64,000 nucleotides of DNA. It comes from Pseudoduganella albidiflava (GTDB lineage: Bacteria > Pseudomonadota > Gammaproteobacteria > Burkholderiales > Burkholderiaceae_D). Below, piece by piece: positions 29,229 to 37,733 of this stretch (position 1 is its first letter; each line of letters starts with the position of its first letter). The notes below the pieces were generated by a model, which made no database searches, was not told where the DNA came from, and saw only the letters and a program-made list of their open reading frames with translations. A program made the position numbers and the translations under genes. The stretch covers positions 992,001 through 1,056,000 of the forward strand of contig NZ_CP036401.1 in the NCBI RefSeq assembly GCF_004322755.1, written 5' to 3'.

Positions 29229-30251
29229 ATGAAGGACTTAGAGAGATTTTCTGGGAAGACAACCCAAAAGCCCCGCCAAAGCGAGGCCCAGTCTTCCCCC
29301 CAGACAGTCCTGCCACAAGCACAATTCGTGACGATCGGCGAAGAAGAGGCCGGACAGCGTATCGATAACTACTTGTTGCGTATTTGCAAAGGCGTACCGA
29401 AGAGCCACGTCTACCGCATCCTGCGCTCCGGTGAAGTGCGTGTGAACAAGGGCAGGATCGACCAGTTGTACCGCCTGGTGGCGGGCGACGTGGTGCGCAT
29501 TCCACCCGTGCGTATCGCGGAGAAGCCGGACAATGCCGCGCCCGCCGCGGAATTTCCCGTCATTTACGAAGATGCGCACCTGCTCGTCATCGACAAGCCG
29601 GCCGGCGTGGCGGTGCATGGCGGCTCCGGCGTCTCGTTCGGCGTGATCGAGCAGCTGCGCGCCTCCCGGCCGGATGCGAAATTCCTGGAACTGGTGCACC
29701 GGCTGGACCGTGAAACGTCCGGCCTGCTGCTGCTGGCGAAAAAGCGTTCGGCGCTGACCAGCCTGCACGAGCAGATGCGCGACGGCGAAACGGACAAGCG
29801 TTACCTGGCGCTGGCCACCGGCGACTGGAAAAACAAGCGCCAGCACGTCAAGGCGCCGCTGCACAAATACACCACCGGCGATGGCGAGCGCCGCGTGGCC
29901 GTGATGGAAACGGGCATGCCGTCGCACACGGTGTTTTCGCTGCTGAGGAAATACCGCGAATTCGCGCTGCTCGAGGCGGAACTGAAAACCGGGCGCACGC
30001 ACCAGATCCGCGTGCACCTGCAATCGACGGGTTTCCCGATCGCCGGCGACGACAAATACGGCGACTTCGCCTTGAACAAGGCGCTGCAAAAACGCGCGGT
30101 GCCGCTCAAGCGCATGTTCCTGCACGCGCACCAGATCACGTTCCGCCATCCCGAGAGCGGGAAAATCATGACCTTGAACGCGCCGCTCGCCCCCGAATGC
30201 GAAAAATTCTTGGTAAGCTTGGGCCAACCTGATAACTCTGCTCTGCAATAA
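29229..30251 (+). CDS. rluC: 23S rRNA pseudouridine synthase RluC
   Basis: A 340-residue RluA-family synthase. An S4 RNA-binding domain (about 35-95, QRIDNYLLRICKGVPKSHVY) is followed by the catalytic domain with HRLDRETSGLLLLAKK (catalytic D160) and LKTGRTHQIRVHL. RluC modifies U955, U2504 and U2580 of 23S rRNA. The position divergent from rne is the usual one for rluC. The ATG at 29229 has no clear binding site; an in-frame TTG lies 30 bp upstream. Confidence 0.93.
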   Translation: MKDLERFSGKTTQKPRQSEAQSSPQTVLPQAQFVTIGEEEAGQRIDNYLLRICKGVPKSHVYRILRSGEVRVNKGRIDQLYRLVAGDVVRIPPVRIAEKPDNAAPAAEFPVIYEDAHLLVIDKPAGVAVHGGSGVSFGVIEQLRASRPDAKFLELVHRLDRETSGLLLLAKKRSALTSLHEQMRDGETDKRYLALATGDWKNKRQHVKAPLHKYTTGDGERRVAVMETGMPSHTVFSLLRKYREFALLEAELKTGRTHQIRVHLQSTGFPIAGDDKYGDFALNKALQKRAVPLKRMFLHAHQITFRHPESGKIMTLNAPLAPECEKFLVSLGQPDNSALQ

Positions 30252-30289
30252 AGCGGGCAACAAGAATGGAGCCGGCCTCGCCGGAGCAC

Positions 30290-30952
30290 ATGGCAAGAAA
30301 GCAATTTGACCTGATCGTCTTCGACTGGGATGGCACGCTGATGGACAGCACGGCCACCATCGTGAAAAGCATCCAGTCCGCGGCCAGGGACCTGGGCCTG
30401 CCGATTCCTTCGCGGGAGGCGGCATCCCACGTGATCGGCCTGGGCCTGTCGGAAGCCATGCAGAAAGTGCTGGGTCCGGAGGTAGACTCGAAGTACTACC
30501 CGCGCATGGTCGAACGCTACCGTTACCACTACCTGACCAAGGACCATGAACTGACGCTGTTCGACGGCGTGCCGGAATTGCTCACCGAACTGTCGCAGCA
30601 GGGCTATTTCCTGGCCGTGGCCACCGGCAAGAGCCGCGTGGGCCTGAACCGCGCGCTGAACGCGGCAAAGCTGCTGACCACGTTCCACGCCACGCGCTGC
30701 GCCGATGAAACGTTTTCCAAGCCGCACCCGGCCATGCTGCAGGAATTGACCCGTGAACTGGGCCAGGACATGCGCCGCACCGTGATGATCGGCGACACCT
30801 CGCACGACCTGATGATGGCGCAGAACGCCGGGGCGGCCGGCATCGCCGTCGAGTATGGCGCCCACCCGGTCGATCAGCTGACCGCCTGCCGCCCGGTCTT
30901 TTCGGCGAAGAACGTGCCGGAATTGCACCAGTGGCTGAACGCCAACGCCTGA
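30290..30952 (+). CDS. HAD-superfamily phosphatase (Gph-like)
   Basis: About 220 residues. Motif I FDWDGTLMD (D12, D14), motif II in VATGKSR, the motif III Lys in SKPHPAM and motif IV IGDTSHDLMM are all present, with a helical cap between. It resembles phosphoglycolate phosphatases of subfamily IA; the true substrate is unknown. The start at 30290 gives MARKQFDLIVFDWDG; an ATG 24 bp earlier is possible. It follows rluC by 38 bp and is probably co-transcribed. Confidence 0.85.
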   Translation: MARKQFDLIVFDWDGTLMDSTATIVKSIQSAARDLGLPIPSREAASHVIGLGLSEAMQKVLGPEVDSKYYPRMVERYRYHYLTKDHELTLFDGVPELLTELSQQGYFLAVATGKSRVGLNRALNAAKLLTTFHATRCADETFSKPHPAMLQELTRELGQDMRRTVMIGDTSHDLMMAQNAGAAGIAVEYGAHPVDQLTACRPVFSAKNVPELHQWLNANA

Positions 30953-30980
30953 TGGGCATCCACCGGAACGCAGCCTGGCC

Positions 30981-31355
30981 GTGAACACCGACATCCTGAT
31001 CTGCGCCGCCGACGCCGTGCTCGACAACGGTAAGGGCGTGCGCTTTCCCGTACTGGCCGGCGGCCAGCCGGCCACGGGCTTCGTGATCCGGCATGGCGGC
31101 AAGGCTTATGCCTACCTGAACCGGTGCGCCCACGTGCCGATCGAGCTGGACTGGAACGAAGGCGATTTCTTTGAATCCAGCGGCTTGTACCTGATGTGCT
31201 CCACGCACGGCGCCGTGTATATTCCCAGCAGCGGCCAGTGCGCCGGAGGTCCGTGCCGCGGCGGCCGCCTGCGGCCGGTGGCGCTGGCCGAGCGCGATGG
31301 CAACCTGTATTGGCAACCGGACGATTACATCCGTCCCCCGACGACCCCGACATGA
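30981..31355 (+). CDS. Rieske [2Fe-2S] ferredoxin-like protein
   Basis: A 124-residue single-domain Rieske protein. Cluster ligands are C49-x-H51 (CAHVPIE) and C73-x2-H76 (CSTHGA). It has no membrane segment, so it is likely a soluble electron carrier or a regulatory redox protein. The start is GTG at 30981. Its stop overlaps the sppA start (ATGA). Partner unknown. Confidence 0.88.
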   Translation: MNTDILICAADAVLDNGKGVRFPVLAGGQPATGFVIRHGGKAYAYLNRCAHVPIELDWNEGDFFESSGLYLMCSTHGAVYIPSSGQCAGGPCRGGRLRPVALAERDGNLYWQPDDYIRPPTTPT

Positions 31356-32356
31356 GCAACGACACTCCAGATACGCCTGGCGCCCTGCCGCCAGATCCTG
31401 CCCGTTCGGACACACCGCCCATCAAGTGGGAACGCGAGGTGCTGGAAAAGCTCGTGTTCGCCACCATCAAGGAACAGCGCGCCAATCGCCGCTGGAGCAT
31501 CTTCTACAAGGTGGCGCTGCTGCTGCTCGTCTTCTTTGCGATCGCCAGCTACTTCGAGGTCAATGTATTCGGCGGCGAAGGCGACGTCGGCCGGCACACG
31601 GCGCTGATCGAGATCGAGGGCGATATCGAAGCGCAGGGCAGCGGCGCGGCAGCGGTCGTGATCCCCGCGCTCAACAAGGCGTTTTCGGACGACGGCTCGG
31701 TTGCCGTGGTCCTGCACATCAACAGCCCCGGCGGCAGCCCCGTGCAGGCCGGCATGATCGTCGACGAAATCCGCCGCCTGCGCGAGGGCTATCCGGAGAA
31801 GCCGCTGTACGTGGTGGTCGATGAAATCTGCGCCTCGGGCGGCTACTACATCGCGTCCGCCGCCGACAGGATCTACGTGAACAAGGCCAGCATCATCGGC
31901 TCGATCGGCGTGTTGATGGATGGCTTCGGCTTCACCGGTACCATGGAAAAGCTGGGCATCGAGCGGCGCCTGCTCACGGCCGGCGCCAACAAGGGGTTCA
32001 TGGATCCGTTCAGCCCGCAGTCGGACAAGCAGAAACAGCACGCCCAGGCGATGCTGAACGAAATCCACCAGCAATTCATCGAAACCGTGCGCGCCGGCCG
32101 CGGCAAGCGCCTGCAGGAAACGCCCGAGACCTTCTCCGGTTCGTTCTGGACCGGCGCGCGCGCCATCGACATGGGCCTGGTGGACGAGCTGGGCAGCGTG
32201 GACAGCGTGGCGCGCGACGTCGTCAAGGCTGAAGACATCATCGACTACACGCAACATGAAGGCTTGCCGGAGCGCGTGCTGAAGAAATTCGGTGCGGCGG
32301 TGGGCAGTGGCGCGGTGAAGGCCGCGGTCGCCGCCGGCGTGCCGGTCATCAAGTAA
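31352..32356 (+). CDS. sppA: S49 family signal peptide peptidase SppA (short type)
   Basis: A 334-residue inner-membrane protease with one N-terminal anchor (about 51-68, FYKVALLLLVFFAIASYF). The catalytic Ser is S162 in ICASGGYYIA, and the general-base Lys is probably K214 in GANKGFMDP, about 52 residues later as in Bacillus SppA. It degrades signal peptides left in the membrane. The N-terminal 45 residues are a hydrophilic cytoplasmic extension. It overlaps the Rieske gene by 4 bp, completing an rluC-HAD-Rieske-sppA unit. Confidence 0.92.
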   Translation: MSNDTPDTPGALPPDPARSDTPPIKWEREVLEKLVFATIKEQRANRRWSIFYKVALLLLVFFAIASYFEVNVFGGEGDVGRHTALIEIEGDIEAQGSGAAAVVIPALNKAFSDDGSVAVVLHINSPGGSPVQAGMIVDEIRRLREGYPEKPLYVVVDEICASGGYYIASAADRIYVNKASIIGSIGVLMDGFGFTGTMEKLGIERRLLTAGANKGFMDPFSPQSDKQKQHAQAMLNEIHQQFIETVRAGRGKRLQETPETFSGSFWTGARAIDMGLVDELGSVDSVARDVVKAEDIIDYTQHEGLPERVLKKFGAAVGSGAVKAAVAAGVPVIK

Positions 32357-32399
32357 GCTCGTTAATGAAACCAGTTTTCACATGATGGCGATCGCGGGC

Positions 32400-32427
32400 T
32401 TGAAAACGACTGCAGATAGGTTATAGT
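32400..32427 (+). promoter_or_regulatory. Sigma-70 promoter candidate of an intergenic RNA
   Basis: TTGAAA (32400-32405) and TATAGT (32422-32427) with a 16-bp spacer predict a start near 32434, about 75 bp after the sppA stop codon. There is no gene on this strand before the terminator at 32581-32607. Confidence 0.5.
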
Positions 32428-32433
32428 AGTCCT

Positions 32434-32610
32434 GTAGTTATTGAACGGAGGGCGCAATCTTAAAAGCACTCAACATTCGATCGCGCGGTTGTCATCCGTA
32501 TCGCGTCGCGTAGTGAACTATCGATCGCATCAGCGAATTGAGAGAATTAAATTCCTCACTGGTCCCTTTCCGGGGGCTGGAAAACAGCGGCCTTGTGCCG
32601 CTGTTTTCGC
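32434..32610 (+). ncRNA. Candidate small RNA, about 175 nt
   Basis: The interval begins after a good promoter and ends in a strong intrinsic terminator. It contains no open frame with a binding site. Internal self-complementary segments (around 32455-32560) and a CTGGTCCC...GGGGGCTGG hairpin just before the terminator suggest a folded RNA. It does not resemble 6S, 4.5S, tmRNA or RNase P RNA as far as I can judge. Confidence 0.4.
32581..32607 (+). terminator. Intrinsic terminator of the candidate small RNA
   Basis: Perfect 11-bp arms AAAACAGCGGC/GCCGCTGTTTT with a 5-nt loop end in TTTT. The A-rich left arm also allows termination of minus-strand transcripts from the small gene at 32708-32953. 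Confidence 0.8.
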
Positions 32611-32707
32611 TTAGATCAGAACATCGTTGCGAACATCGTCGCAGGCCTCATCGCCAGCCTCATCGCCCGTGCCGGGCAATCCCGGCATGAATGCCCGCGC
32701 CATCTGT

Positions 32708-32953
32708 TCATCGCCGGCTGTGATCGTTCCCTTGGCCGCCGGCGGCCGCCGGCCGCCGCACCGCCGCGATCTCGCTCTGGAAGCCGCCTTCGCGCAGCCA
32801 GTCGTGCAAGCCTTGCGTGGTGGCCGCGAACCAGCGATGCTGCGGCATCAATGCCTGTTCGGCGCCCGTGCGGCAACGCGTGATCAACAGTTCGGTGGCG
32901 AACCGTCCGGCGGCGTCGCGGGCGAGGTCGGAGCGGCATTCAACAGTGATCAT
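32708..32953 (-). CDS. Small protein of unknown function, 81 residues
   Basis: I do not recognise this protein. It begins MITVECRSDLARDAAGRFAT after an excellent AGGAGG at 6 nt, which is the main reason to believe it. The composition is that of a small folded soluble protein (TTQGLHDWLREGGFQSEI) with a basic C-terminal tail. No signal peptide, membrane helix or metal motif is visible. It sits alone between the candidate small RNA and rsuA, on the opposite strand to both. Confidence 0.6.
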   Translation of the reverse strand: MITVECRSDLARDAAGRFATELLITRCRTGAEQALMPQHRWFAATTQGLHDWLREGGFQSEIAAVRRPAAAGGQGNDHSRR

Positions 32954-33136
32954 TACGGCCTCCTGGAAATCGATCGTATCGGGATCTCGGATACTTTCTT
33001 AACAATAGGGTAGGAAGAAAGGCTGCTGTTCAGCAAATTCCTACATGCGTTTCAGTGTATCAACGGCGACGGTGTACAACTTGACATTCCTCAACGGCAA
33101 AGCGATTGTCCCTTGCAATCCGGTAGAATGCTTCCC

Positions 33137-33850
33137 ATGAGCAAATTATCGCTGGATCGCATCCTCCAATCCCAGGGTTTCGGCACCCGTAAATACTGCC
33201 GCGCGCTGATCGAAGACGGCGAAGTGGCCGTCAACGGCGCCATCGTCGACAACTACAAGACCGCCATTGAAACGGATGGGCTCGTGCTGACCGTCTTCGA
33301 GGAAGAATGGCGTTACCGCGAGCATGTGTATATCGCGCTGTACAAGCCGGCCGGCTACGAATGCTCGCGCAAGCCCAGCCACCATCCCGGCGTGCTGACC
33401 TTGCTGCCCGAACAATTCACCTGGCGCGAAGTGCAGCCGGTGGGCCGCCTCGACCATGACACCACGGGGCTGCTGCTGATCTCCGACGACGGCCCGTTCA
33501 TCCACGCCCAATCGTCGCCAAAACGCCATGTGCCGAAGGTGTACCAGGCCACGACCGCCGAGCCGGTGACGGATGCGCTGGTCGCGCAGATGCTGTCCGG
33601 CGTGCAGCTGCATGACGAACCGGCGCCGCTGGCCGCCCAGGTGTGCGAACCGAAAGGCGAGAACCAGCTGGAAATCGTGCTGGAGCAGGGTAAGTACCAC
33701 CAGGTCAAACGCATGCTGGCCGCCGCGGGCAACCATTGCAGCGCGCTGCACCGGTCGGCCATCGGCGGCTTGCAGCTGGCCGACCTGGGCTTGAAAGAGG
33801 GGGAGTGGTGTTACCTGGAGGCGGAGCAGCTGGGGTTGCTGGCGGGCTGA
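33137..33850 (+). CDS. rsuA: 16S rRNA pseudouridine synthase RsuA
   Basis: A 237-residue RsuA/RluB-family enzyme: S4 domain at the N-terminus (DRILQSQGFGTRKYCRALIE), catalytic motif GRLDHDTTGLLL, and a C-terminal KYHQVKRMLAAAGNHCSALHR. Length and motifs match RsuA, which makes pseudouridine 516 in 16S rRNA; RluE/RluF are less likely. The ATG at 33137 is used; an in-frame ATG 9 bp upstream is an alternative. A TTGACA lies at 33081-33086 but no matching -10 was found at usual spacing. It converges with the glycan operon, 21 bp apart. Confidence 0.85.
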   Translation: MSKLSLDRILQSQGFGTRKYCRALIEDGEVAVNGAIVDNYKTAIETDGLVLTVFEEEWRYREHVYIALYKPAGYECSRKPSHHPGVLTLLPEQFTWREVQPVGRLDHDTTGLLLISDDGPFIHAQSSPKRHVPKVYQATTAEPVTDALVAQMLSGVQLHDEPAPLAAQVCEPKGENQLEIVLEQGKYHQVKRMLAAAGNHCSALHRSAIGGLQLADLGLKEGEWCYLEAEQLGLLAG

Positions 33851-33871
33851 GCGGCCAGCTCCCCAATGCCG

Positions 33872-34666
33872 TCAGAAGTAGATCTCGCGCGGGAAGCGCT
33901 CCTTGGGCGGACCTACTTTCTGGGCAATCCCCAGGATATTGTCGCCACGGTTCGCCGTTGAATACCCCCAGCTCTCCAGTTTTTCCAGGATTTCAGGCAC
34001 CTTGGGCTCGAAATTATCGGCAGTCCAGAACCTGAGCATGCGGAATCCCGCCGCTTCCAGCATGGCCTTGACCTGCCGGGGATCGTATTCGATATTGTGG
34101 CGGTACAAGCTCTTGGTCTTGGAATACTGCATGAAGAAATGCGGGGCGAAGCCATTGAGGATTTTCACGACATTTCTTCCCGACGTGCTGTTGGGAGTGG
34201 TGATGTAGATGAATCCGTCGTCCTTCAAGACCCGGTTGATTTCGCACATGATATGCATGGGATCGCGTTCCATGTGTTCGATCACTTCCATGAACAGTAC
34301 CATGTCATATTGCGCGTCCGGGACAGGCAGGGCCTCTTCCTCGAGATTGATATTGTAGGCGGTCAGCAGCCTTCCATCGTTCGGCACGGGGATCTGCAAT
34401 TCCACCCGTTTATCTCCAGGCAGGAAATGCGTTACGTCGACCTTGCTGTATTTGAACAAGTCCAGCAGAATCGGCGGAAATATGAAAGACGTGCCGATCT
34501 CCAGCACGCGTGTCTGCTCATCCTTGAACTGGCTGGGCGTCGGCATATGCCTCAGCGTATGCATATATCGCGGCAAATGCCCGCGCACATAATCGCTGTT
34601 ACCGCATAATTTCTCAATCGCCTTCAGGAAATCCGGATGCATGTCGTCGGGGTCGATATCGCGCAT
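33872..34666 (-). CDS. Class I SAM-dependent methyltransferase of the glycan operon
   Basis: A 264-residue protein with the SAM-binding motif VLEIGTSFIF (about residues 54-63), an acidic loop, and motif IV-like DMVLFMEVIEHMERDP followed by NRVLKDDGFIYITTPNS. This is the UbiE/Coq5-like fold used for sugar or polyketide methylation. It is the last gene of the glycan operon, 8 bp after the pyruvyl transferase, so it probably methylates a sugar or a glycan end. The substrate is unknown. Confidence 0.82.
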   Translation of the reverse strand: MRDIDPDDMHPDFLKAIEKLCGNSDYVRGHLPRYMHTLRHMPTPSQFKDEQTRVLEIGTSFIFPPILLDLFKYSKVDVTHFLPGDKRVELQIPVPNDGRLLTAYNINLEEEALPVPDAQYDMVLFMEVIEHMERDPMHIMCEINRVLKDDGFIYITTPNSTSGRNVVKILNGFAPHFFMQYSKTKSLYRHNIEYDPRQVKAMLEAAGFRMLRFWTADNFEPKVPEILEKLESWGYSTANRGDNILGIAQKVGPPKERFPREIYF

Positions 34667-34674
34667 GACTGGCC

Positions 34675-35712
34675 CTATACTGGTGAAAAATCTAGATTCT
34701 TGCCGATGGCTTTCATTGCCGCCTGAACTTCCTCGCGGTTCCTCGCTGCCGTGTCGAGAATGAGCTCGCGCGTATCGGCGGATTCGGCGACTTTCACCGC
34801 CGCGAGAAAGCGGTCCCTGTCAAAATCGCCCATGCTGCTTTCGAGCGCGCCCAGTCCGGAATCCACGAGCAGGTCCTGGTTCTTCCGCGTGTCGCCGACA
34901 TTGATGAATGGCACTCCCGCGCACATTGCAAAAACAATGCCGTGGTATTTCATCGAAACGACCAGCGACGCCTGGGATTTGATGGCCTGGAATATATAGT
35001 CCGGTCCGAGATACCTGTCGATCGCCGCGACCTTCTCGCGCATTCTCATCCTGCTGACGACGTCGGCCGCGAAAACATTATCCCGGCTGTCATGCCACAT
35101 GCTCATGGGCAGGCAGATGATGTTGTAGAACTCCGAAAGATAATCGAGCGTTTCGGCGATCCTGTACTTGAACGATTCAACGAGAAAATGCCTGCTCAGC
35201 TCGCCCGGGCGATAATGGTCGGACAGCAGGAGGAACAGGTTCTTGCGCTGGAAATCGAACTCGATCGGCGGGACTTCGCACTGGCCAACGATCTCTTCGA
35301 TGGTAATGTGCCGCTCGGCGAAGTCATGGCCAAAGACCAGATCGGGTACATACCGGGTCGATGGAAACAGTTCCCTTGCCGCCTCGGCATCGCGCTTGCT
35401 CCGCAAATGAATGTCGCCGATGCGGCCAGCGAATGGTGCGAGCAGCTGGATATCATCCGGGCCATAGGGAAACGAGCAACCGTACAGGCTGAGCCGATCG
35501 AAGCTTTCCGGCAGCCGTGAAATGAAATATTCGTTGACGATCGCGCCGCCGCCCAGGACTGGCGACTTGACATTCAGGCCCCGCAAATTCTTCAGCAGCG
35601 AGGCATCCGGAACACCCATGGTGCGCGACCAGAAATCGTGGAACGCGTCATCGCCGGCATTCTGGTATCCAAAATATCCCAACACCGCCGTATTGAAATT
35701 GGCATTAGTCAT
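34675..35712 (-). CDS. Polysaccharide pyruvyl transferase family protein
   Basis: A 345-residue protein with the family features VLGYFGYQNAGDDA at the N-terminus, SPVLGGGAIVNEY in the middle and VVSMKYHGIVFAMCAGVPFI near residue 255. Members add pyruvate ketals to polysaccharide sugars or act as related transferases. The start overlaps the preceding glycosyltransferase stop by 4 bp. This part of the operon is visibly AT-richer than the surrounding chromosome, which hints at transfer. Confidence 0.85.
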   Translation of the reverse strand: MTNANFNTAVLGYFGYQNAGDDAFHDFWSRTMGVPDASLLKNLRGLNVKSPVLGGGAIVNEYFISRLPESFDRLSLYGCSFPYGPDDIQLLAPFAGRIGDIHLRSKRDAEAARELFPSTRYVPDLVFGHDFAERHITIEEIVGQCEVPPIEFDFQRKNLFLLLSDHYRPGELSRHFLVESFKYRIAETLDYLSEFYNIICLPMSMWHDSRDNVFAADVVSRMRMREKVAAIDRYLGPDYIFQAIKSQASLVVSMKYHGIVFAMCAGVPFINVGDTRKNQDLLVDSGLGALESSMGDFDRDRFLAAVKVAESADTRELILDTAARNREEVQAAMKAIGKNLDFSPV

Positions 35713-37733
35713 TTTTTTGTGGCTGAAAGCAATCGTTGCAGCGACACCCTAGCGACTCGGCCTTCGTTTTTGCCATGTGCTTCGTAATGCTTGACGAGCG
35801 TCTCATGGTCCCCATGGATTCCTTCATGCAAATCGAGATAGGAACTGCGGTATTGCCTGGTGTCGATGAAATTGCGCCATTCACCCAGCATGAGACGGCT
35901 GAAATCTTCCTCCGGCAATGTCGCTACCAATCGGATGACTTCGATGAATTTTGCAGAAACAGTGGCTTTTATGATATCACAGAAATCCCCGAACTCTGCC
36001 TGGGATACGGGGGCATTCTGGTCTTTCCAAAGGGCCAGCAAGAGTGCAAATCTCTCAACGATAGTGGCTGTTGAAAAACGTTGTGCGACAATCGACCACT
36101 GCTTGATCTGCACAACTCCTACTCCCGACAGAAGGCTGGCGAAGGTGTGGTAATGCTGCTCCTTCAGGCAGGCCAGCACATAGCAGTCGGCGAAATTCAG
36201 GTGGGCCGGCAACAGCCAGTATTTGCATTCCTCGCCCTTTGCCGCATGATCGAAAAATGACAGCAATACCCTGGCAAAGGAGTATCGCTTGTAGGCATTG
36301 ATTTTGTCCTGCTGCGCGGTCCTGGCCAGATAATCGAGGAATTCCTGCGAAAAATATGGCTGGAAAATGATTTTCGCGAACTCGGCGAATGCCGCATCAC
36401 CCCACTGGAACAAGGGTTCCGGCCCCCGCGTTTCCGAGTCGTGGAGCAGGATTTCGTTGAAATCGAGCTGGGTAGGCAGCCGGTTTTCCTTCTTCAGGGA
36501 TTCGCTGAAATCCAGTGCTTCGCGCATGTAATCCCTGGACAGGAATGACATCGCGTATTGTCTCGCCTCGTCGCCCAGTTGCACGCGGTATTCCGCCGAC
36601 GAAGCCAGCTTGTGGATGGCGCGCTGCATTTCCGCAGGGTCGTGGAGGTTTTCGATCTTGATGACGCCGCCCTTCACCTCGGCGAAAATTCCGCTGTTCA
36701 ATACAATGACGGCCTTGTTGCACGCCAGCTGCTCGATCAGCGAGCCGGATCCCCCCTCGGTGTTGGGATGGCGCACATTCACGAAGAAGTCCGCTGCCTC
36801 CTTGATCTCCTGCAGCCGTTCATGGCTGACATTGAGTTCGAGGCGCACCAGTGCGCCAAGCGGATGGTCGAGTATCATTTTTTTGAGGTGCTCGACATAT
36901 TCGCTGTCGGCTGGCTTGCCGGCGATGATCACCGTTTGCAGGAGATCGGCGATACCCGGCGCGGAGAATATCGCGTCGAGCAGCCGGTGGATCTGCTTGC
37001 CGCGCTGGATGTGGCCGATAACAGCCACGGTGACCCTGCTGCGCTTTCCCGTATCCTCGCGCCAGCGCGCGATCGTCTCCGCCGATGGCGATTCCTTTTC
37101 ATCGCCCGGCAGGCGCAACTGGAGAATCGGTCCACTGAAGGTTTCCGCCACGGCCCGCCGCACCATGTCCGAATGCACCACGATGCCTTTGTAGCGCGGG
37201 TTGGCCACGATTGCTTCGATCAGCGGGTACCTGCTGGTGAGGTCGGTATCCCAGAGTCCGATCCGCGATTCGCGCGGCCTGAGGATCTGCGACGCATGGA
37301 CGCTGGCCAGGCCGGATGCACCATAATGTCGGCCCATCAGGTAGGCATAGACCTTCGGCGCATTGCTGTCGGTGAAGATGCGCGCAGCAAGATAATGCTG
37401 GTAGACATAATCATGCAGGATCGCGATGCCGGGCGCCTTGGCCGCCAGATCGAAGATGTCCTGGTGGTTTTCCTTGTTGTTGCCCAGGTTGTAGAAGATA
37501 TCGTCGTAATGTTCAGTGAACAGGCTGATGGAGTCCTGCGAACCCAGGATCTGCCGGATGCTCAGGCACTTGCTGGTCGATCGGTAGCGGCGGCCGTTTT
37601 CATTGACCAGCACATCGATTTGCGCGCGAGCCTTGAGTTCCGGATCGCTGTTGTAGCTCTCGATGAGCGTGTGGGAAAACTCGCTGATCGACGAGGCCGC
37701 GGAGAATGGCGTGCACCAGGCTATTCTTTTCAT
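35709..37733 (-). CDS. Glycosyltransferase (GT4-like) with a large C-terminal extension
   Basis: A 674-residue protein. The first 410 residues look like a GT-B glycosyltransferase: VTVAVIGHIQRGKQIHRLLDAI, VIIAGKPADSEYVEHL, the NTEGGSGSLIEQLACNKAVIV donor-site region and NVSHERLQEIKEAADFFVN. The C-terminal 250 residues are helical and I do not recognise them. It probably transfers a sugar from a nucleotide donor in the cytoplasm. Coupled to both neighbours by 4-bp overlaps. AT-richer than average; parts fall near 42% G+C over 60 bp. Confidence 0.8.
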   Translation of the reverse strand: MKRIAWCTPFSAASSISEFSHTLIESYNSDPELKARAQIDVLVNENGRRYRSTSKCLSIRQILGSQDSISLFTEHYDDIFYNLGNNKENHQDIFDLAAKAPGIAILHDYVYQHYLAARIFTDSNAPKVYAYLMGRHYGASGLASVHASQILRPRESRIGLWDTDLTSRYPLIEAIVANPRYKGIVVHSDMVRRAVAETFSGPILQLRLPGDEKESPSAETIARWREDTGKRSRVTVAVIGHIQRGKQIHRLLDAIFSAPGIADLLQTVIIAGKPADSEYVEHLKKMILDHPLGALVRLELNVSHERLQEIKEAADFFVNVRHPNTEGGSGSLIEQLACNKAVIVLNSGIFAEVKGGVIKIENLHDPAEMQRAIHKLASSAEYRVQLGDEARQYAMSFLSRDYMREALDFSESLKKENRLPTQLDFNEILLHDSETRGPEPLFQWGDAAFAEFAKIIFQPYFSQEFLDYLARTAQQDKINAYKRYSFARVLLSFFDHAAKGEECKYWLLPAHLNFADCYVLACLKEQHYHTFASLLSGVGVVQIKQWSIVAQRFSTATIVERFALLLALWKDQNAPVSQAEFGDFCDIIKATVSAKFIEVIRLVATLPEEDFSRLMLGEWRNFIDTRQYRSSYLDLHEGIHGDHETLVKHYEAHGKNEGRVARVSLQRLLSATKK

